Program-made: the position numbers and the translations under genes | In this document: in pieces, positions 8,570 to 17,147 of the stretch | Position numbering within the stretch: position 1 is the first letter of the stretch | Layout: the number at the start of each line of letters is the position of its first letter | NCBI RefSeq assembly: GCF_007833355.1 | Contig: NZ_CP020914.1 | Coordinates: 668,047-732,046 of the forward strand | DNA: 64,000 nucleotides | Direction: 5' to 3' | Source of the DNA: Denitratisoma sp. DHT3 | GTDB lineage: Bacteria; Pseudomonadota; Gammaproteobacteria; Burkholderiales; Rhodocyclaceae | Notes under the pieces: model-generated | The model's input: only the letters and a program-made list of their open reading frames with translations | What the model was told of the DNA's origin: nothing | The model's database searches: none

Positions 8570-9249
8570 CCGTGCTGGCCGCAGACTTGAGTCCGGGCTA
8601 TTTCATCACCGGCACCGACACCGAGGTCGGCAAGACGTTCGCGACCTGCGCCCTGCTGCGGCGCCTGGCCGTGGCCGGCCGCCGCGTGGCGGCGATGAAG
8701 CCGGTGGCGGCGGGCCTGGACGAGCACGGCCGCAACGAGGATGTGGAAGCCCTGTTGGCCGCCGCCAACGTCCGCTGCGCGCGGGAGCGGGTCAATCCCT
8801 ACGCCTTCGCCAGTCCCATTGCGCCGCATCTGGCGGCGCGAGAGGAAGGGCGGGAGATCCGCTTCGCGCCGATCCTGCGGGCCTTCGCGGCGCTCGCCGG
8901 AGAGGCCGACGGCGTGCTGGTGGAAGGCGTGGGCGGTTTCCGGGTGCCGCTCGGGTCCGACGGGGACGCGGCCGATCTGGCGGTGGCGCTGGGACTGCCC
9001 GTGATCCTGGTGGTCGGTCTGCGCCTGGGTTGCATCAACCATGCGCTGCTGACGGTGGAGGCGGTGCGGGCCCGGGGGCTGCGACTGGCCGGCTGGATCG
9101 GCAACTGCGCGACCGCCGACATGGCCCGGCGCGAGGAGAACGTGGCGACGCTCAGGGAACTGATCGCCGCGCCGCTGCTGGGTGTGCTGCCCCACCTGAC
9201 GCCGGCGGATCCGGCCGCAGCGGCGGCATTCCTGGATCTGCCTTCTTAA
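8566..9249 (+). CDS. bioD: Dethiobiotin synthetase
   Basis: BioD is an ATP-dependent carboxylase that forms the ureido ring of dethiobiotin from DAPA and CO2. At 227 aa it matches the family. The P-loop 'TGTDTEVGKTFATCALL', 'KPVAAGLDE', 'YAFASPIAPHLAA' and 'VEGVGGFRVPL' motifs are all present. The ATG at 8566 overlaps the bioC TGA; an in-frame codon at 8527 inside bioC is not a credible start. This is the last gene of the operon. bioB is not in the window, so dethiobiotin-to-biotin conversion must be encoded elsewhere. Confidence 0.95.
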   Translation: MTVLAADLSPGYFITGTDTEVGKTFATCALLRRLAVAGRRVAAMKPVAAGLDEHGRNEDVEALLAAANVRCARERVNPYAFASPIAPHLAAREEGREIRFAPILRAFAALAGEADGVLVEGVGGFRVPLGSDGDAADLAVALGLPVILVVGLRLGCINHALLTVEAVRARGLRLAGWIGNCATADMARREENVATLRELIAAPLLGVLPHLTPADPAAAAAFLDLPS

Positions 9250-9251
9250 CT

Positions 9252-9394
9252 AACGCGAGAAACGAGCTTTCCCGCCGGGCCGCCCCAAGGGAAAGCGGCA
9301 CGCGGCGAAGCCGCAACCTATCGGTGCCGCCACAGCGTTCCCCGTAACTTCGAGCGCAGCGAACCGCATCGAACCCCCCGGAGGGGGGCGAGCC
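9252..9394. repeat. Long GC-rich intergenic repeat, family A, copy 2
   Basis: This stretch repeats the block order of the element at 5581-5785: a GCTTTCCCGCCGGGCCG block, AAAGCGGCA, the conserved GCCGCAACCTATCGGTGCC block, GAGCGCAGCGA, and a C6/G6 palindrome followed by GCGAGCCTT. It lies between the convergent ends of bioD and mlaF, immediately before a terminator hairpin. No coding potential is seen. Confidence 0.8.
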
Positions 9395-9433
9395 TTTTCA
9401 TGATGCGAGGTGTTGTTTACAGCATCATGAAAA
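9395..9433. terminator. Bidirectional terminator hairpin between bioD and mlaF
   Basis: Perfect 12-bp inverted arms TTTTCATGATGC (9395-9406) and GCATCATGAAAA (9422-9433) enclose a 15-nt loop. The A/T ends provide a short U run in either direction, and the hairpin abuts the mlaF stop codon. Its position between two convergent operons fits a shared terminator, although the stem is AT-rich and the loop long. Confidence 0.6.
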
Positions 9434-10237
9434 TTAGATTGCCAGTTCCTCGGCGATGGGCCGGGCCGGATAGTGGAAGGCCAGCGGACCGTCGGGGCGG
9501 CCGTCCACGAACTGGCGCACGAAGGGATCGCTGGAGTGGATGATCTCCTCGGTGGGGCCTTCCGCGACCACCACGCCGTCGGCGATGAAATACACGTAAT
9601 CCACCACTTTGAGGGACTCCGAGACGTCGTAGGTGACGACGATGGAGGAAACGCCCAGGGCGTCGTTGAGCTGGCGGATCAGGTTGGCGATGACGTTGAG
9701 GGAAATCGGGTCGAGGCCGGCGAACGGCTCGTCGTACATCAGCAGCGTCGGGTCCAGGGCGATGGCCCGCGCCAGGGCCACGCGCCGGGCCATGCCGCCG
9801 GAAAGCTCGGCGGGCATCAGGCGGTCGGCGCCGCGCAGGCCCACCGAGTGGAGCTTCATCAGCACCAGATCGTGGATCAGGTCCTCGGGCAGGTCGGTGT
9901 GCTCGCGCATCGGGAAGGCGATGTTGTCGAAGACCGAGAGGTCGCTGAAGAGTCCGCCCTGCTGTTGCATCATCCCGATCTTTTTGCGCAGGGCATAGAG
10001 CTGGTCGGTGTCCAGTTCATGCACCGTCTGGCCGGCCACGTGGGCGCTGCCGCGGGCGGGCGCCATCTGGCCGCCGAGAATCTTCAGCAGGGTGGTCTTG
10101 CCGCAGCCCGAGGCGCCGAGGATGGCGACGATCTTGCCCCTGGGCACCTTGAGGTTGATGCCCTTCAGGATCTGGCGGGTGTTGTAGGCGAAATGGACGT
10201 CGCGGAATTCGGCGACGATCGGCGCGGTGGAGTCCAT
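9434..10237 (-). CDS. mlaF: MlaF-type ABC transporter ATPase (phospholipid trafficking)
   Basis: This is an ATP-binding subunit of the Mla-type lipid transporter that maintains outer-membrane asymmetry. The 267-aa protein has Walker A GASGCGKTT, Q-loop 'MMQQQGGLF' (the MlaF-type sequence), signature LSGGMARR and Walker B LLMYDEPFAGLD. Its C-terminal 'FVDGRPDGPLAFHYPA' tail is characteristic of MlaF. The usual H-loop histidine is replaced by tyrosine in 'IVVTYDVSES'. No mlaE, D, C or B gene follows; the gene is last in a recJ - HIT - mlaF run on the minus strand, so its permease partner is encoded elsewhere. The 74-nt gap from the HIT gene may hold its own promoter. Confidence 0.85.
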   Translation of the reverse strand: MDSTAPIVAEFRDVHFAYNTRQILKGINLKVPRGKIVAILGASGCGKTTLLKILGGQMAPARGSAHVAGQTVHELDTDQLYALRKKIGMMQQQGGLFSDLSVFDNIAFPMREHTDLPEDLIHDLVLMKLHSVGLRGADRLMPAELSGGMARRVALARAIALDPTLLMYDEPFAGLDPISLNVIANLIRQLNDALGVSSIVVTYDVSESLKVVDYVYFIADGVVVAEGPTEEIIHSSDPFVRQFVDGRPDGPLAFHYPARPIAEELAI

Positions 10238-10311
10238 GGCAGTCTTCAGGGAAAAACGGGCGCAAGTATAGCGGCTGCGTCCGCGCCGCGGTCCGGAGCT
10301 GTCCGCTGCCG

Positions 10312-10737
10312 TCAGTCCGCTCCGAGGCAGGCGACGATGCGGGCGGCGAAGCCCTTCAGTTTTTCCGGGTCGGCCAACTGGCTGGCATGGAGGCCCAGCG
10401 GCTCGCCCTCGTGGCGGGGAATGATGTGGAAATGCACGTGCGGTACCGTCTGCCCGGCCGCGGCACCATTGATCTGGGCCAGTATGACGCCCGGCGCGTC
10501 CAGCGCCGCCTTCACCGCCCGTGCCACTTTCTGCGTGCTGGAGATCAGGGCCCGGGCGTCTTCCGGCGCGAGCTCGAAGATCGTTTCGGCCGGCGCCTTC
10601 GGAATCACCAGGGTGTGGCCGTCGGTCTGGGGCATGATGTCCATGAAGGCCAGGGTCTGCGCATCCTCGTAGACCGGGATGCAGGGCATTTCGTCGCGCA
10701 GGATCTTGGCGAAGACGTTTTGCGGATCGTAGGCCAT
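10312..10737 (-). CDS. HIT family (histidine triad) nucleotide hydrolase
   Basis: This 141-aa cytoplasmic protein of the HIT superfamily hydrolyses nucleoside phosphoramidates or related nucleotide conjugates. The C-terminal half carries the triad HVHFHIIP preceded by 'NGAAAGQTVPHVH', with 'FMDIMPQTDGHTLVIPK' in the N-terminal half. The sequence is nearer the Fhit/HinT-like bacterial 'MAYDPQNVFAKIL' subgroup than E. coli HinT. The ATG at 10737 has an AAAGGAAAA ribosome binding site. The gene lies 22 nt downstream of recJ and is probably in the same transcript. Confidence 0.92.
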   Translation of the reverse strand: MAYDPQNVFAKILRDEMPCIPVYEDAQTLAFMDIMPQTDGHTLVIPKAPAETIFELAPEDARALISSTQKVARAVKAALDAPGVILAQINGAAAGQTVPHVHFHIIPRHEGEPLGLHASQLADPEKLKGFAARIVACLGAD

Positions 10738-10759
10738 CGGATTTTCCTTTGGAAAGAGT

Positions 10760-12469
10760 TCAAACCGGGAGGGGGGTGCAGTGCTCGACGATCAGCTGCA
10801 CGCTCTGGCGGCCGCCGAACTCGTTGATGTCCAGGCGGAACGCGGCTTCGATCTGGGACGCCGTGGTGGCGCAGGCGTTGAACCAGATCGCGTCGAGGCG
10901 GCTGGCGCCCTTGCGCAGGGTCAGCTTGAGGTGGCGCTCCTTCAGCAGGCGCTGCGACTCCACTTCGAAACGGTCGGAGAACAGCGGCTGCGGAAAGCCC
11001 TGGCCCCAGACCGCCTGCTGGATCAGGCGCGCCGATTCGAGCGAGAAATAGCCGGACTCCAGCGGCCCGTCGGTTTCCAGGGTCCGTTGCCGGTCGACCG
11101 GCGCAAGCAGGCTTTGCGCGGTCTCCTCGAACGCCGTCTCGAAACGCGGCAGGTCGGCTTCGCGCAGGGTCAGGCCGGCCGCCGCCGCGTGGCCGCCGAA
11201 GCGCAGCAGCAGATCGGGATGGCGCTTGGACACGTGATCCAGGGCATCGCGCAGATGCAGGCCGGGGATCGAGCGGCCCGAACCCTTCAGTTCTCCTTCC
11301 TGGCCGCGGGCGAAGGCGAAGGTGGGGCGGTGGAATTTTTCCTTCACCCGGCCGGCCAGGATGCCGATCACGCCCTGGTGCCAGGTCGGATCGAAGAGCG
11401 TGAGGCTGGCCCGGTCGTCGGCGGCCAGGCCCTCCAGCAGCAGTTCGGCGTCCTCGCGCATGGCGGTCTCGATCTCGCGCCGTTCGCGGTTGAAGGCGTC
11501 CAGCTGCTGGACGATGTTCAACGCCCGGGCCGGATCGTCGGTGCTCAGGCACTCGATGCCCAGCGACATGTCGGCCAGGCGGCCGGCGGCGTTGAGGCGG
11601 GGGCCGAGGGCGAAGCCGAGGTCGAAAGTGCCGGCCCGCGCCGGGTCGCGGCCGGCGACGCGGAACAGCGCCGCCAGGCCCGGCTGCATGCGGCCGGCGC
11701 GTATGCGCGCCAGGCCCTGCGCCACCAGGATGCGGTTGTTGCGGTCCAGCGCCACCACGTCGGCCACGGTGCCCAGGGCCACCAGGTCCAGCAGGTCGGC
11801 CAGGCGCGGCTCCGGCCGCGGCGCGGAGAACCAGTCGCGGCGGCGCAGTTCGGCGCGCAGGGCCAGCATCACGTAGAACATCACGCCGACGCCGGCGATG
11901 GACTTGCTGGGAAAGGCGCAGCCGTGCTGGTTGGGATTGACGATGGCCGCCGCCGCCGGCAGCGACTCGCCGGGCAGGTGGTGGTCGGTGATCAGGGTGG
12001 CGATGCCCAGGCGGCTGGCCTCCATCACGCCTTCGAGGCTGGCGATGCCGTTGTCCACGGTGATGATCAGATCGGGCTTGCCGCCGGCGTGGGCCGCCGC
12101 CAGCCGCACCACTTCCGGCGAGAGGCCGTAGCCGGTCTCGAAGCGGTTCGGCACCAGGTAGTCCACCCGCGCGCCGAACCCGCGCAGCGCGCGCAGACCC
12201 ACGGCGCAGGCGGTGGCGCCGTCGCAGTCGTAGTCGGCGACGATCAGGAGGCGCTGGCCGGCGGCGATGGCGTCGGCCAGCAGGACGGCGGCCTCGGCCG
12301 CGCCCTTGAGCAGGTCGGGCGCCAGCAGACCTTCGAACTGGGTGTCGACTTCCTCGCGCGAACGGATCCCCCGCGCCGCGTAGAGCCGCGCCAGCAGCGG
12401 CGGAATGCCGGCCTGTTCGAGCGCCCAGCTGTGACGCGGATAGGTGTTGCGGGTAACTATGACTGTCAT
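10760..12469 (-). CDS. recJ: Single-stranded-DNA-specific exonuclease RecJ
   Basis: RecJ is a 5'-3' ssDNA exonuclease of the DHH family acting in RecF-pathway recombination and mismatch repair. The 569-aa protein shows motif I DYDCDGATA, motif III TDHHLPGE, 'GTVADVVALDRNNR', 'GPRLNAAGR' and the DHHA1 motif 'RFGGHAAAAG', in order, and a C-terminal OB-type domain. The ATG at 12469 is immediately downstream (in the transcription sense) of a family B repeat. The RpfE-like gene upstream and recJ are also neighbours in Xanthomonas, so this pairing looks conserved. Confidence 0.96.
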   Translation of the reverse strand: MTVIVTRNTYPRHSWALEQAGIPPLLARLYAARGIRSREEVDTQFEGLLAPDLLKGAAEAAVLLADAIAAGQRLLIVADYDCDGATACAVGLRALRGFGARVDYLVPNRFETGYGLSPEVVRLAAAHAGGKPDLIITVDNGIASLEGVMEASRLGIATLITDHHLPGESLPAAAAIVNPNQHGCAFPSKSIAGVGVMFYVMLALRAELRRRDWFSAPRPEPRLADLLDLVALGTVADVVALDRNNRILVAQGLARIRAGRMQPGLAALFRVAGRDPARAGTFDLGFALGPRLNAAGRLADMSLGIECLSTDDPARALNIVQQLDAFNRERREIETAMREDAELLLEGLAADDRASLTLFDPTWHQGVIGILAGRVKEKFHRPTFAFARGQEGELKGSGRSIPGLHLRDALDHVSKRHPDLLLRFGGHAAAAGLTLREADLPRFETAFEETAQSLLAPVDRQRTLETDGPLESGYFSLESARLIQQAVWGQGFPQPLFSDRFEVESQRLLKERHLKLTLRKGASRLDAIWFNACATTASQIEAAFRLDINEFGGRQSVQLIVEHCTPLPV

Positions 12470-12474
12470 ATATA

Positions 12475-12620
12475 CCTACCTACCCCCCAGCCCCCTTCCC
12501 GAGGAAGGGGGTGACTTGGGTTCGGCCGCTGGTGCGGCCTCCGGGCTGAACGCTGGCTCCGCCTTGGGGCGGCCCGGCGGCGGAGCCTCCTTCTGTGGCC
12601 GGGATTCCCATGCTTGTGAA
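12475..12620. repeat. GC-rich palindromic intergenic repeat, family B, copy 1
   Basis: Between the RpfE-like gene and recJ lies a C-rich block CCCCCTTCCC followed by GGAAGGGGG. Then come TTCGGCCGCTGGTGCGGC, and a CTCCGCCTTGGGGCGGCCC box with a complementary GGCGGAGCC arm. The same block order occurs at 47489-47714 between rnfA and rnfB. A related C/G-rich element is inside the 5' part of lolD. It appears to be a miniature, non-autonomous or REP-like family. Confidence 0.75.
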
Positions 12621-12663
12621 GGAGGGACTTGGGGCTCGGTGTTTATGGGATGAACGATACGGG

Positions 12664-13665
12664 TCACGGCGTTATGAATTGAGGTAATGACATGGGGCGG
12701 CGCCAGAATTTGCGGCGCTGCCAGGCGTCCAGCATCAGCCGCACGCCGCCGTCCTCGCCCCAGGCCAGGAGTTCGATGCTGTCGACGGCCTTGTGCGCCA
12801 GGGCCGGCGCCAGCCACTGGCTTTCCAGGCGCAGCAGGGCTTCGCGCCAGGCGATCGCATCGTGGAGCCGGGTCGGGACGACCAGGCCGTCATAGTGGAT
12901 GCAGATCGCGCCGCGTGCCGTTTCGAAACGCGCGGGCAGGTTGCGAGTGGCGATGTTGGCCCGGCGGCTCAGCCCCCAGAGCATCGGATCGTCGCTCCAC
13001 AGCGCGGTCCAGGGACGGCGTCCGGCCTTGGGGGCGACGCCGGCGCCCCACAGCGCCAGACTGTTGATGACGGGCTTGCCCGCGGCGGCGCGGGCCTGAT
13101 TGACGGGGTGGTCGTGCAGGATCATCTGCGCTTCGTTGAGCCGACGGCGCCAGGGGCGGGCGGCTTCCCCCGCGGGCAGCAGCGCCACGGCCGACTCGCC
13201 CAGCGGCAGGCTCTCCGGGAAGGCGGGCGGCGGGACATGCGGGGCCAGGTGCCAGGTGTGCGGCCCGTCCAGCGACAGGTCTCCCAGCTCGGCCAGCACG
13301 GGCGCCAGGGCGGCGTGCAATTGTCGGGCCTCTTCCGCGTCCAGGTGCAGCTCGACCGGGTCGGCGACGGCGGCGTGCTGCTGGCTCAGTTGCAGATGTA
13401 CCGGGTCGGCGCACAGCCAGGTCCGGCCGTCGTCGGCGTGGCCCAGGCCGAGGCGGCGCAAGGGCGCGGCGGCCCATGGGTTCGCCGGGTTCGCCAGGTC
13501 GAGGGCGAAGGCGGCTTGCCAGTGGTGGATCGGCGAGGGAAGGGCGGCGCTGCGCCGCGACAGCCCCAGGAGCGACTCCAACGCGGGCAGGGGCTGGTTG
13601 CCGAGGGTGTCAGCGACGGCCTGTCGGGGCCAGAGCAGGTCGGGAATGACAAAGGTGATGCGCAT
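12664..13665 (-). CDS. RpfE-like / phosphoglycerate-mutase-annotated conserved protein
   Basis: This 333-aa protein resembles a conserved betaproteobacterial/Xanthomonas family variously annotated as RpfE regulatory protein or cofactor-independent phosphoglycerate mutase-like. It begins 'MRITFVIPDLLWP' and has central 'PVINSLALWGAGV' and 'LWSDDPMLWGLSR' segments and a C-terminal 'DAWQRRKFWRRP'. I see no metal-binding signature of a true phosphoglycerate mutase, so the enzymatic label should not be trusted. The ATG at 13665 is preferred; the frame stays open upstream to 14250 only because it runs antisense to the next gene. It lies upstream of recJ, as in Xanthomonas, with a repeat between. 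Function unknown. Confidence 0.8.
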   Translation of the reverse strand: MRITFVIPDLLWPRQAVADTLGNQPLPALESLLGLSRRSAALPSPIHHWQAAFALDLANPANPWAAAPLRRLGLGHADDGRTWLCADPVHLQLSQQHAAVADPVELHLDAEEARQLHAALAPVLAELGDLSLDGPHTWHLAPHVPPPAFPESLPLGESAVALLPAGEAARPWRRRLNEAQMILHDHPVNQARAAAGKPVINSLALWGAGVAPKAGRRPWTALWSDDPMLWGLSRRANIATRNLPARFETARGAICIHYDGLVVPTRLHDAIAWREALLRLESQWLAPALAHKAVDSIELLAWGEDGGVRLMLDAWQRRKFWRRPMSLPQFITP

Positions 13666-13734
13666 GGACGGCGATGTTAACATGGTGCCTGGGACCGCCG
13701 TGGCACGGTCATTTTTCAGGTGCGAGGGGAAAGC

Positions 13735-14118
13735 ATGAATTTCGAAAAAGTGGTTTTTGGTTTTTTCATCGTTCTGTCCGCCACGCTCAATTTCGGTTTT
13801 TTCGTCGGCGACATCGATCACCCCGAATTGCATAGCGTCTATGAACTCTTCGCCGCCATCGTGGTGAATTTCATCGCCACCGCGCTCAAATTCGGAGACC
13901 GCACCCAGATCGGCGCCGTGCATCTGTCGACCAGCCTGGTGGCGGACCTGCAATTGATCGCCGCCGCCGTGACCTGGGCCATCGCCGTCCATGGCATGGA
14001 TGTCGGCATGACGCCCCACGTCACCGCCAGTGTCGTTTCCCTCTCCGGCGGCGCGCTTTTCGCCAACATCGTTTCCGTTGTCATCCTGATCGCCGAAACC
14101 GTCATGCTCCGCCGCTAG
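13735..14118 (+). CDS. Small four-helix membrane protein (DUF6394-like) paired with potassium channel
   Basis: This is a 127-aa protein with four clearly hydrophobic segments: around 7-26, 37-52, 66-86 and 99-122. It contains the conserved-looking 'FGDRTQIGAVHLSTSLVADLQLIAAA' run, written here only in part as FGDRTQIGA and ADLQLIAA. From memory this resembles a small family (DUF6394) found beside TrkA/RCK-type potassium channels. The ATG at 13735 has a GAGGGGA ribosome binding site. The channel gene follows 16 nt downstream with its own GGAGG, so the two are very likely co-transcribed and may form one complex. No function is established. Confidence 0.75.
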   Translation: MNFEKVVFGFFIVLSATLNFGFFVGDIDHPELHSVYELFAAIVVNFIATALKFGDRTQIGAVHLSTSLVADLQLIAAAVTWAIAVHGMDVGMTPHVTASVVSLSGGALFANIVSVVILIAETVMLRR

Positions 14119-14134
14119 GATCGACGGAGGCCGT

Positions 14135-15829
14135 ATGAACAGCGTCTTTTTCCTGTTGCTGCGGCGCATGCGGGCGCCGCTGATTTTCGTCATCCTCAGC
14201 CACGCGGTCGCCGTGCTGGGGCTGACGCTGATTCCCGGCGCCGACACCAACGGCCAGCCGGCGCCGCCGCTGGATTTCTTCCATGCCTTCTACTTCATCA
14301 CCTACACCGCCACCACCATCGGCTACACGGAGCCCGTCAGCGGGTTTTCCGATGCGCAGCGGCTATGGATCACCGCCTGCATCTATCTGCTGGTGGTCAG
14401 CTGGTCTTTCGTCATCGTCACGCTGCTGGCCTGTCTCCAGGACAAGGGGCTGCAGAACGCGCTGGTGTCCGGTCGCTTCATCCGGCGCCTGCGGCGGCTC
14501 AACGAACCCTTCTATCTGATCTGCGGCTACGGCGAAACCGGCAGCCTGGTCTGCCGCGCGCTCGATCACCTGGATCAGCGTTTCGTGATCCTGGAAAAGG
14601 ACGAGCTGCGGGTGCAGGAACTGGAACTGGAGGACTACAAGGCCGACATCATCGCCCTGGCCGCCGATGCCCGGCAGCCGGACAATCTGTTGCAGGCGGG
14701 CCTGCGTCATCGCAGATGCCGGGGAGTGCTGGCGCTGACCAATGACGAGTCCACCAATCTCGCGGTGGCCATGGCGGTGCGCCTGCTCAATCCGGCCATT
14801 CCGATTCTGGCGCGGGCCCGCAGCGGCTCGATCGCCGCCAACATGGCATCCTTCAGGACCGATCACGTCATCAACCCGTTCGAACGTTTCGCCGAATACC
14901 TGTCCCTGGCGGCGGCGGCGCCCGAGCGCTTCCGGCTGGTCGAACTGCTCACCGGCCTGCCGGGCGCCGCGTTGCCGGACTCCCATCGGCCGCCCAGGGG
15001 GCGCTGGATCGTCTGCGGCTATGGTATTTTCGGTCAGGCCGTGGTGAGCAACCTGGAAGCCACCGGGATCACCGTCACCATCGTGGACCCGCGCGCCGAG
15101 CCGGGCAATGGCGTGAGCGCCATCCGTGGCAGGGGCGCCGATGCGGCAACCCTGGAGGCCGCCGGCATTCGGGATGCCGAGGGGATCGTGGCCGGCAGCG
15201 ACGATGACGTGAGCAATCTCGCGATCGCGGTCACCGCGCGGGAACTCAATCCCGACCTGTTCGTGGTCACGCGCCAGAATCTGGCCGCCAACGGCGCCCT
15301 GTTCGATGCCTTCATCGGCGATTTCTGCATGGTGCCCAGCCGCATCGTCGCCCAGGAGTGTCTGGCCATCCTGACCACGCCGATGCTGGCACGTTTTCTC
15401 CAGCGGTTGCGGGAGTGCGACGAATCCTGGAGCGCCCGTCTCGTGGCGCGGCTGCAGGCGGCCTGCGCCGATCGCGTGCCGGAGGTCTGGAGCGTGTGCC
15501 TGGATGCCCGGGATGCGGCCGCGGTACACCATTGCCTGACCCTGGGCCGCGCGATCCGTCTGGGTGAGCTGATGGTGGACAATGTGGACCGGAGCGAGGC
15601 CATGCCCATGGTGCCGTTGCTGCTGGAGCGGGATGGCCGGTCGCAGTTGCTGCCGGCGGCGGACTTCCCGCTCGCGGCCGGCGATCATCTGCTGCTCGCC
15701 GGCCCCCATGGCGCTCGCCGGCGCTTCGAATTGACGCTGCAGAACAACAATGCGATGGAATACGTGCTGAGCGGCCGCGAGGCCGGCGGCGGCTGGCTGT
15801 GGCAGTGGATCTCCGGCGCCAGGGGCTGA
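14135..15829 (+). CDS. Two-RCK potassium channel protein with GYT selectivity filter
   Basis: This is a 564-aa integral membrane ion channel with two tandem cytoplasmic RCK/TrkA modules. Residues 15-32 and 80-100 are membrane helices flanking a pore loop (50-67) with the filter TTIGYTEP; canonical K+ channels have GYG or GFG. RCK1 starts near 128 with the Rossmann motif CGYGETGSLV and an acidic partner 'VILEKDE'. RCK2 starts near 290 with CGYGIFGQAV and 'VTIVDPRAEP'. A TrkA-C-like segment ends the protein. The ATG at 14135 is 4 nt after GGAGG. It is paired with the small membrane protein upstream. Ligand is probably NAD(H), ATP or cyclic nucleotide by family; ion selectivity is uncertain because of the Thr in the filter. 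Confidence 0.88.
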   Translation: MNSVFFLLLRRMRAPLIFVILSHAVAVLGLTLIPGADTNGQPAPPLDFFHAFYFITYTATTIGYTEPVSGFSDAQRLWITACIYLLVVSWSFVIVTLLACLQDKGLQNALVSGRFIRRLRRLNEPFYLICGYGETGSLVCRALDHLDQRFVILEKDELRVQELELEDYKADIIALAADARQPDNLLQAGLRHRRCRGVLALTNDESTNLAVAMAVRLLNPAIPILARARSGSIAANMASFRTDHVINPFERFAEYLSLAAAAPERFRLVELLTGLPGAALPDSHRPPRGRWIVCGYGIFGQAVVSNLEATGITVTIVDPRAEPGNGVSAIRGRGADAATLEAAGIRDAEGIVAGSDDDVSNLAIAVTARELNPDLFVVTRQNLAANGALFDAFIGDFCMVPSRIVAQECLAILTTPMLARFLQRLRECDESWSARLVARLQAACADRVPEVWSVCLDARDAAAVHHCLTLGRAIRLGELMVDNVDRSEAMPMVPLLLERDGRSQLLPAADFPLAAGDHLLLAGPHGARRRFELTLQNNNAMEYVLSGREAGGGWLWQWISGARG

Positions 15830-15893
15830 CGGCCTTCCGTCCGCGTATCATGGCGTCTGTCCGGCGGCGGGTGCCGCCTTCGTTTCCGACCGC

Positions 15894-17147
15894 ATGAGCT
15901 ACGAACTGCTGATCGGCCTGCGCTATACCCGAGCCAAGAAACGGGGCGCCGGCCGCAATCGATTCATTTCCTTCATTTCCGTCCTCTCCATGGCCGGCAT
16001 CGCGCTGGGCGTGGCGGCGCTGATCGTGGTGCTGTCGGTGATGAACGGCTTCCAGAAGGAGTTGCGCACCCGCATCCTGGGCGTGGCCGCCCACATCCAG
16101 GTGTCCGGGGCGGGCGACGAACTGGCGGACTGGGAGCGGGTTTACCAGGAGGTGGTGCGTCATCCGCAGGTTCGCGCCGCCGCTCCCTACGTCCAGGCCC
16201 AGGGGCTGCTGTCCTGGGGCGACCAGGTGCGCGGCGTGATGGTGCGCGGCGTGTTGCCGGAGGCCGAGGACAAGGTGGCGGATTTTGCCCGCCACATGAA
16301 GCTCGGCCGGCTGACGGACCTGCATGCGGGCGAGTTCGGCATCATCCTGGGCGCCGACCTGGCGCGGGCGCTGCAGGCGACGCTGGGCGACAAGGTGACC
16401 CTGATCGCGCCGCAGGGCATGGTGACGCCGGCCGCCGTGCTGCCGCGGCTGAAGCAGTTCCGGGTGGTGGGGATTTTCGAGGCCGGTATGTACGAATTCG
16501 ACTCGGGCCTGGCGCTGATCCAGATGGAGGACGCGCAGAAACTGTATCGGATGGGGGAGCGCGTCTCCGGCGTGCGCCTGAAGCTGGCCGACCTGTTCGC
16601 GGCGCCCACCGTGTCGCGGGAACTGCTGCGCTTCCTGCCCGCCGACGCCTACGTGATCGACTGGACCCGCAGCCACGCCAATTTTTTCCGCGCCGTGCAG
16701 ATCGAGAAGAACATGATGTTCCTGATCCTGCTGCTGATCGTCGCGGTGGCGGCCTTCAACATCGTATCCACCCTGGTCATGGCGGTCACCGACAAGCAGG
16801 CCGACATCGCCATCCTGCGCACCATGGGGGCCGGCTCGGGCAGCATCATGCGCATTTTCATCATCCAGGGCATGGTGATCGGCGTCGTCGGCCTGGTCGC
16901 CGGCGTCGCCGGGGGCGTGGCCCTGGCGCTGAACATCGACGTGGTGGTGCCTTTCATCGAGCGCCTGCTGGGCATCCATTTCCTTGCCAGGGACGTGTAT
17001 TACATCTCGGACCTGCCGTCCGATCTGCATTGGAACGACGTCGGCGTGATCAGCGGCGTTTCCTTCGTGCTGACCCTGCTGGCCACTCTGTATCCCAGTT
17101 GGCGGGCCTCGCGCGTCAATCCGGCGGAGGCGCTGCGCTATGAGTGA
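15894..17147 (+). CDS. lolC: Lipoprotein-releasing ABC transporter permease LolC/LolE family
   Basis: This inner-membrane permease of the Lol system extracts outer-membrane lipoproteins and hands them to LolA. The 417-aa protein has an N-terminal TM at about 27-48 (from '[20 protein letters not shown]'). A long periplasmic MacB-like domain follows, then three C-terminal TMs around 270-295, 317-345 and 380-400, and a terminal '[11 protein letters not shown]' motif. Its stop overlaps the lolD start by 8 nt. Only one permease gene is present here; the species may use a LolF-type single permease or encode LolE elsewhere. Confidence 0.92.
   Translation: MSYELLIGLRYTRAKKRGAGRNRFISFISVLSMAGIALGVAALIVVLSVMNGFQKELRTRILGVAAHIQVSGAGDELADWERVYQEVVRHPQVRAAAPYVQAQGLLSWGDQVRGVMVRGVLPEAEDKVADFARHMKLGRLTDLHAGEFGIILGADLARALQATLGDKVTLIAPQGMVTPAAVLPRLKQFRVVGIFEAGMYEFDSGLALIQMEDAQKLYRMGERVSGVRLKLADLFAAPTVSRELLRFLPADAYVIDWTRSHANFFRAVQIEKNMMFLILLLIVAVAAFNIVSTLVMAVTDKQADIAILRTMGAGSGSIMRIFIIQGMVIGVVGLVAGVAGGVALALNIDVVVPFIERLLGIHFLARDVYYISDLPSDLHWNDVGVISGVSFVLTLLATLYPSWRASRVNPAEALRYE

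Noticed and set aside
12475..12620. CRISPR-like array at the C/G-rich repeats
   Set aside because: Blocks are palindromic and irregular in spacing, with no constant repeat-spacer pattern; the same holds for 47489-47714.
13666..14250. In-frame upstream extension of the RpfE-like gene
   Set aside because: It runs antisense to the small membrane protein gene and has no conserved sequence; the ATG at 13665 gives the expected protein start.
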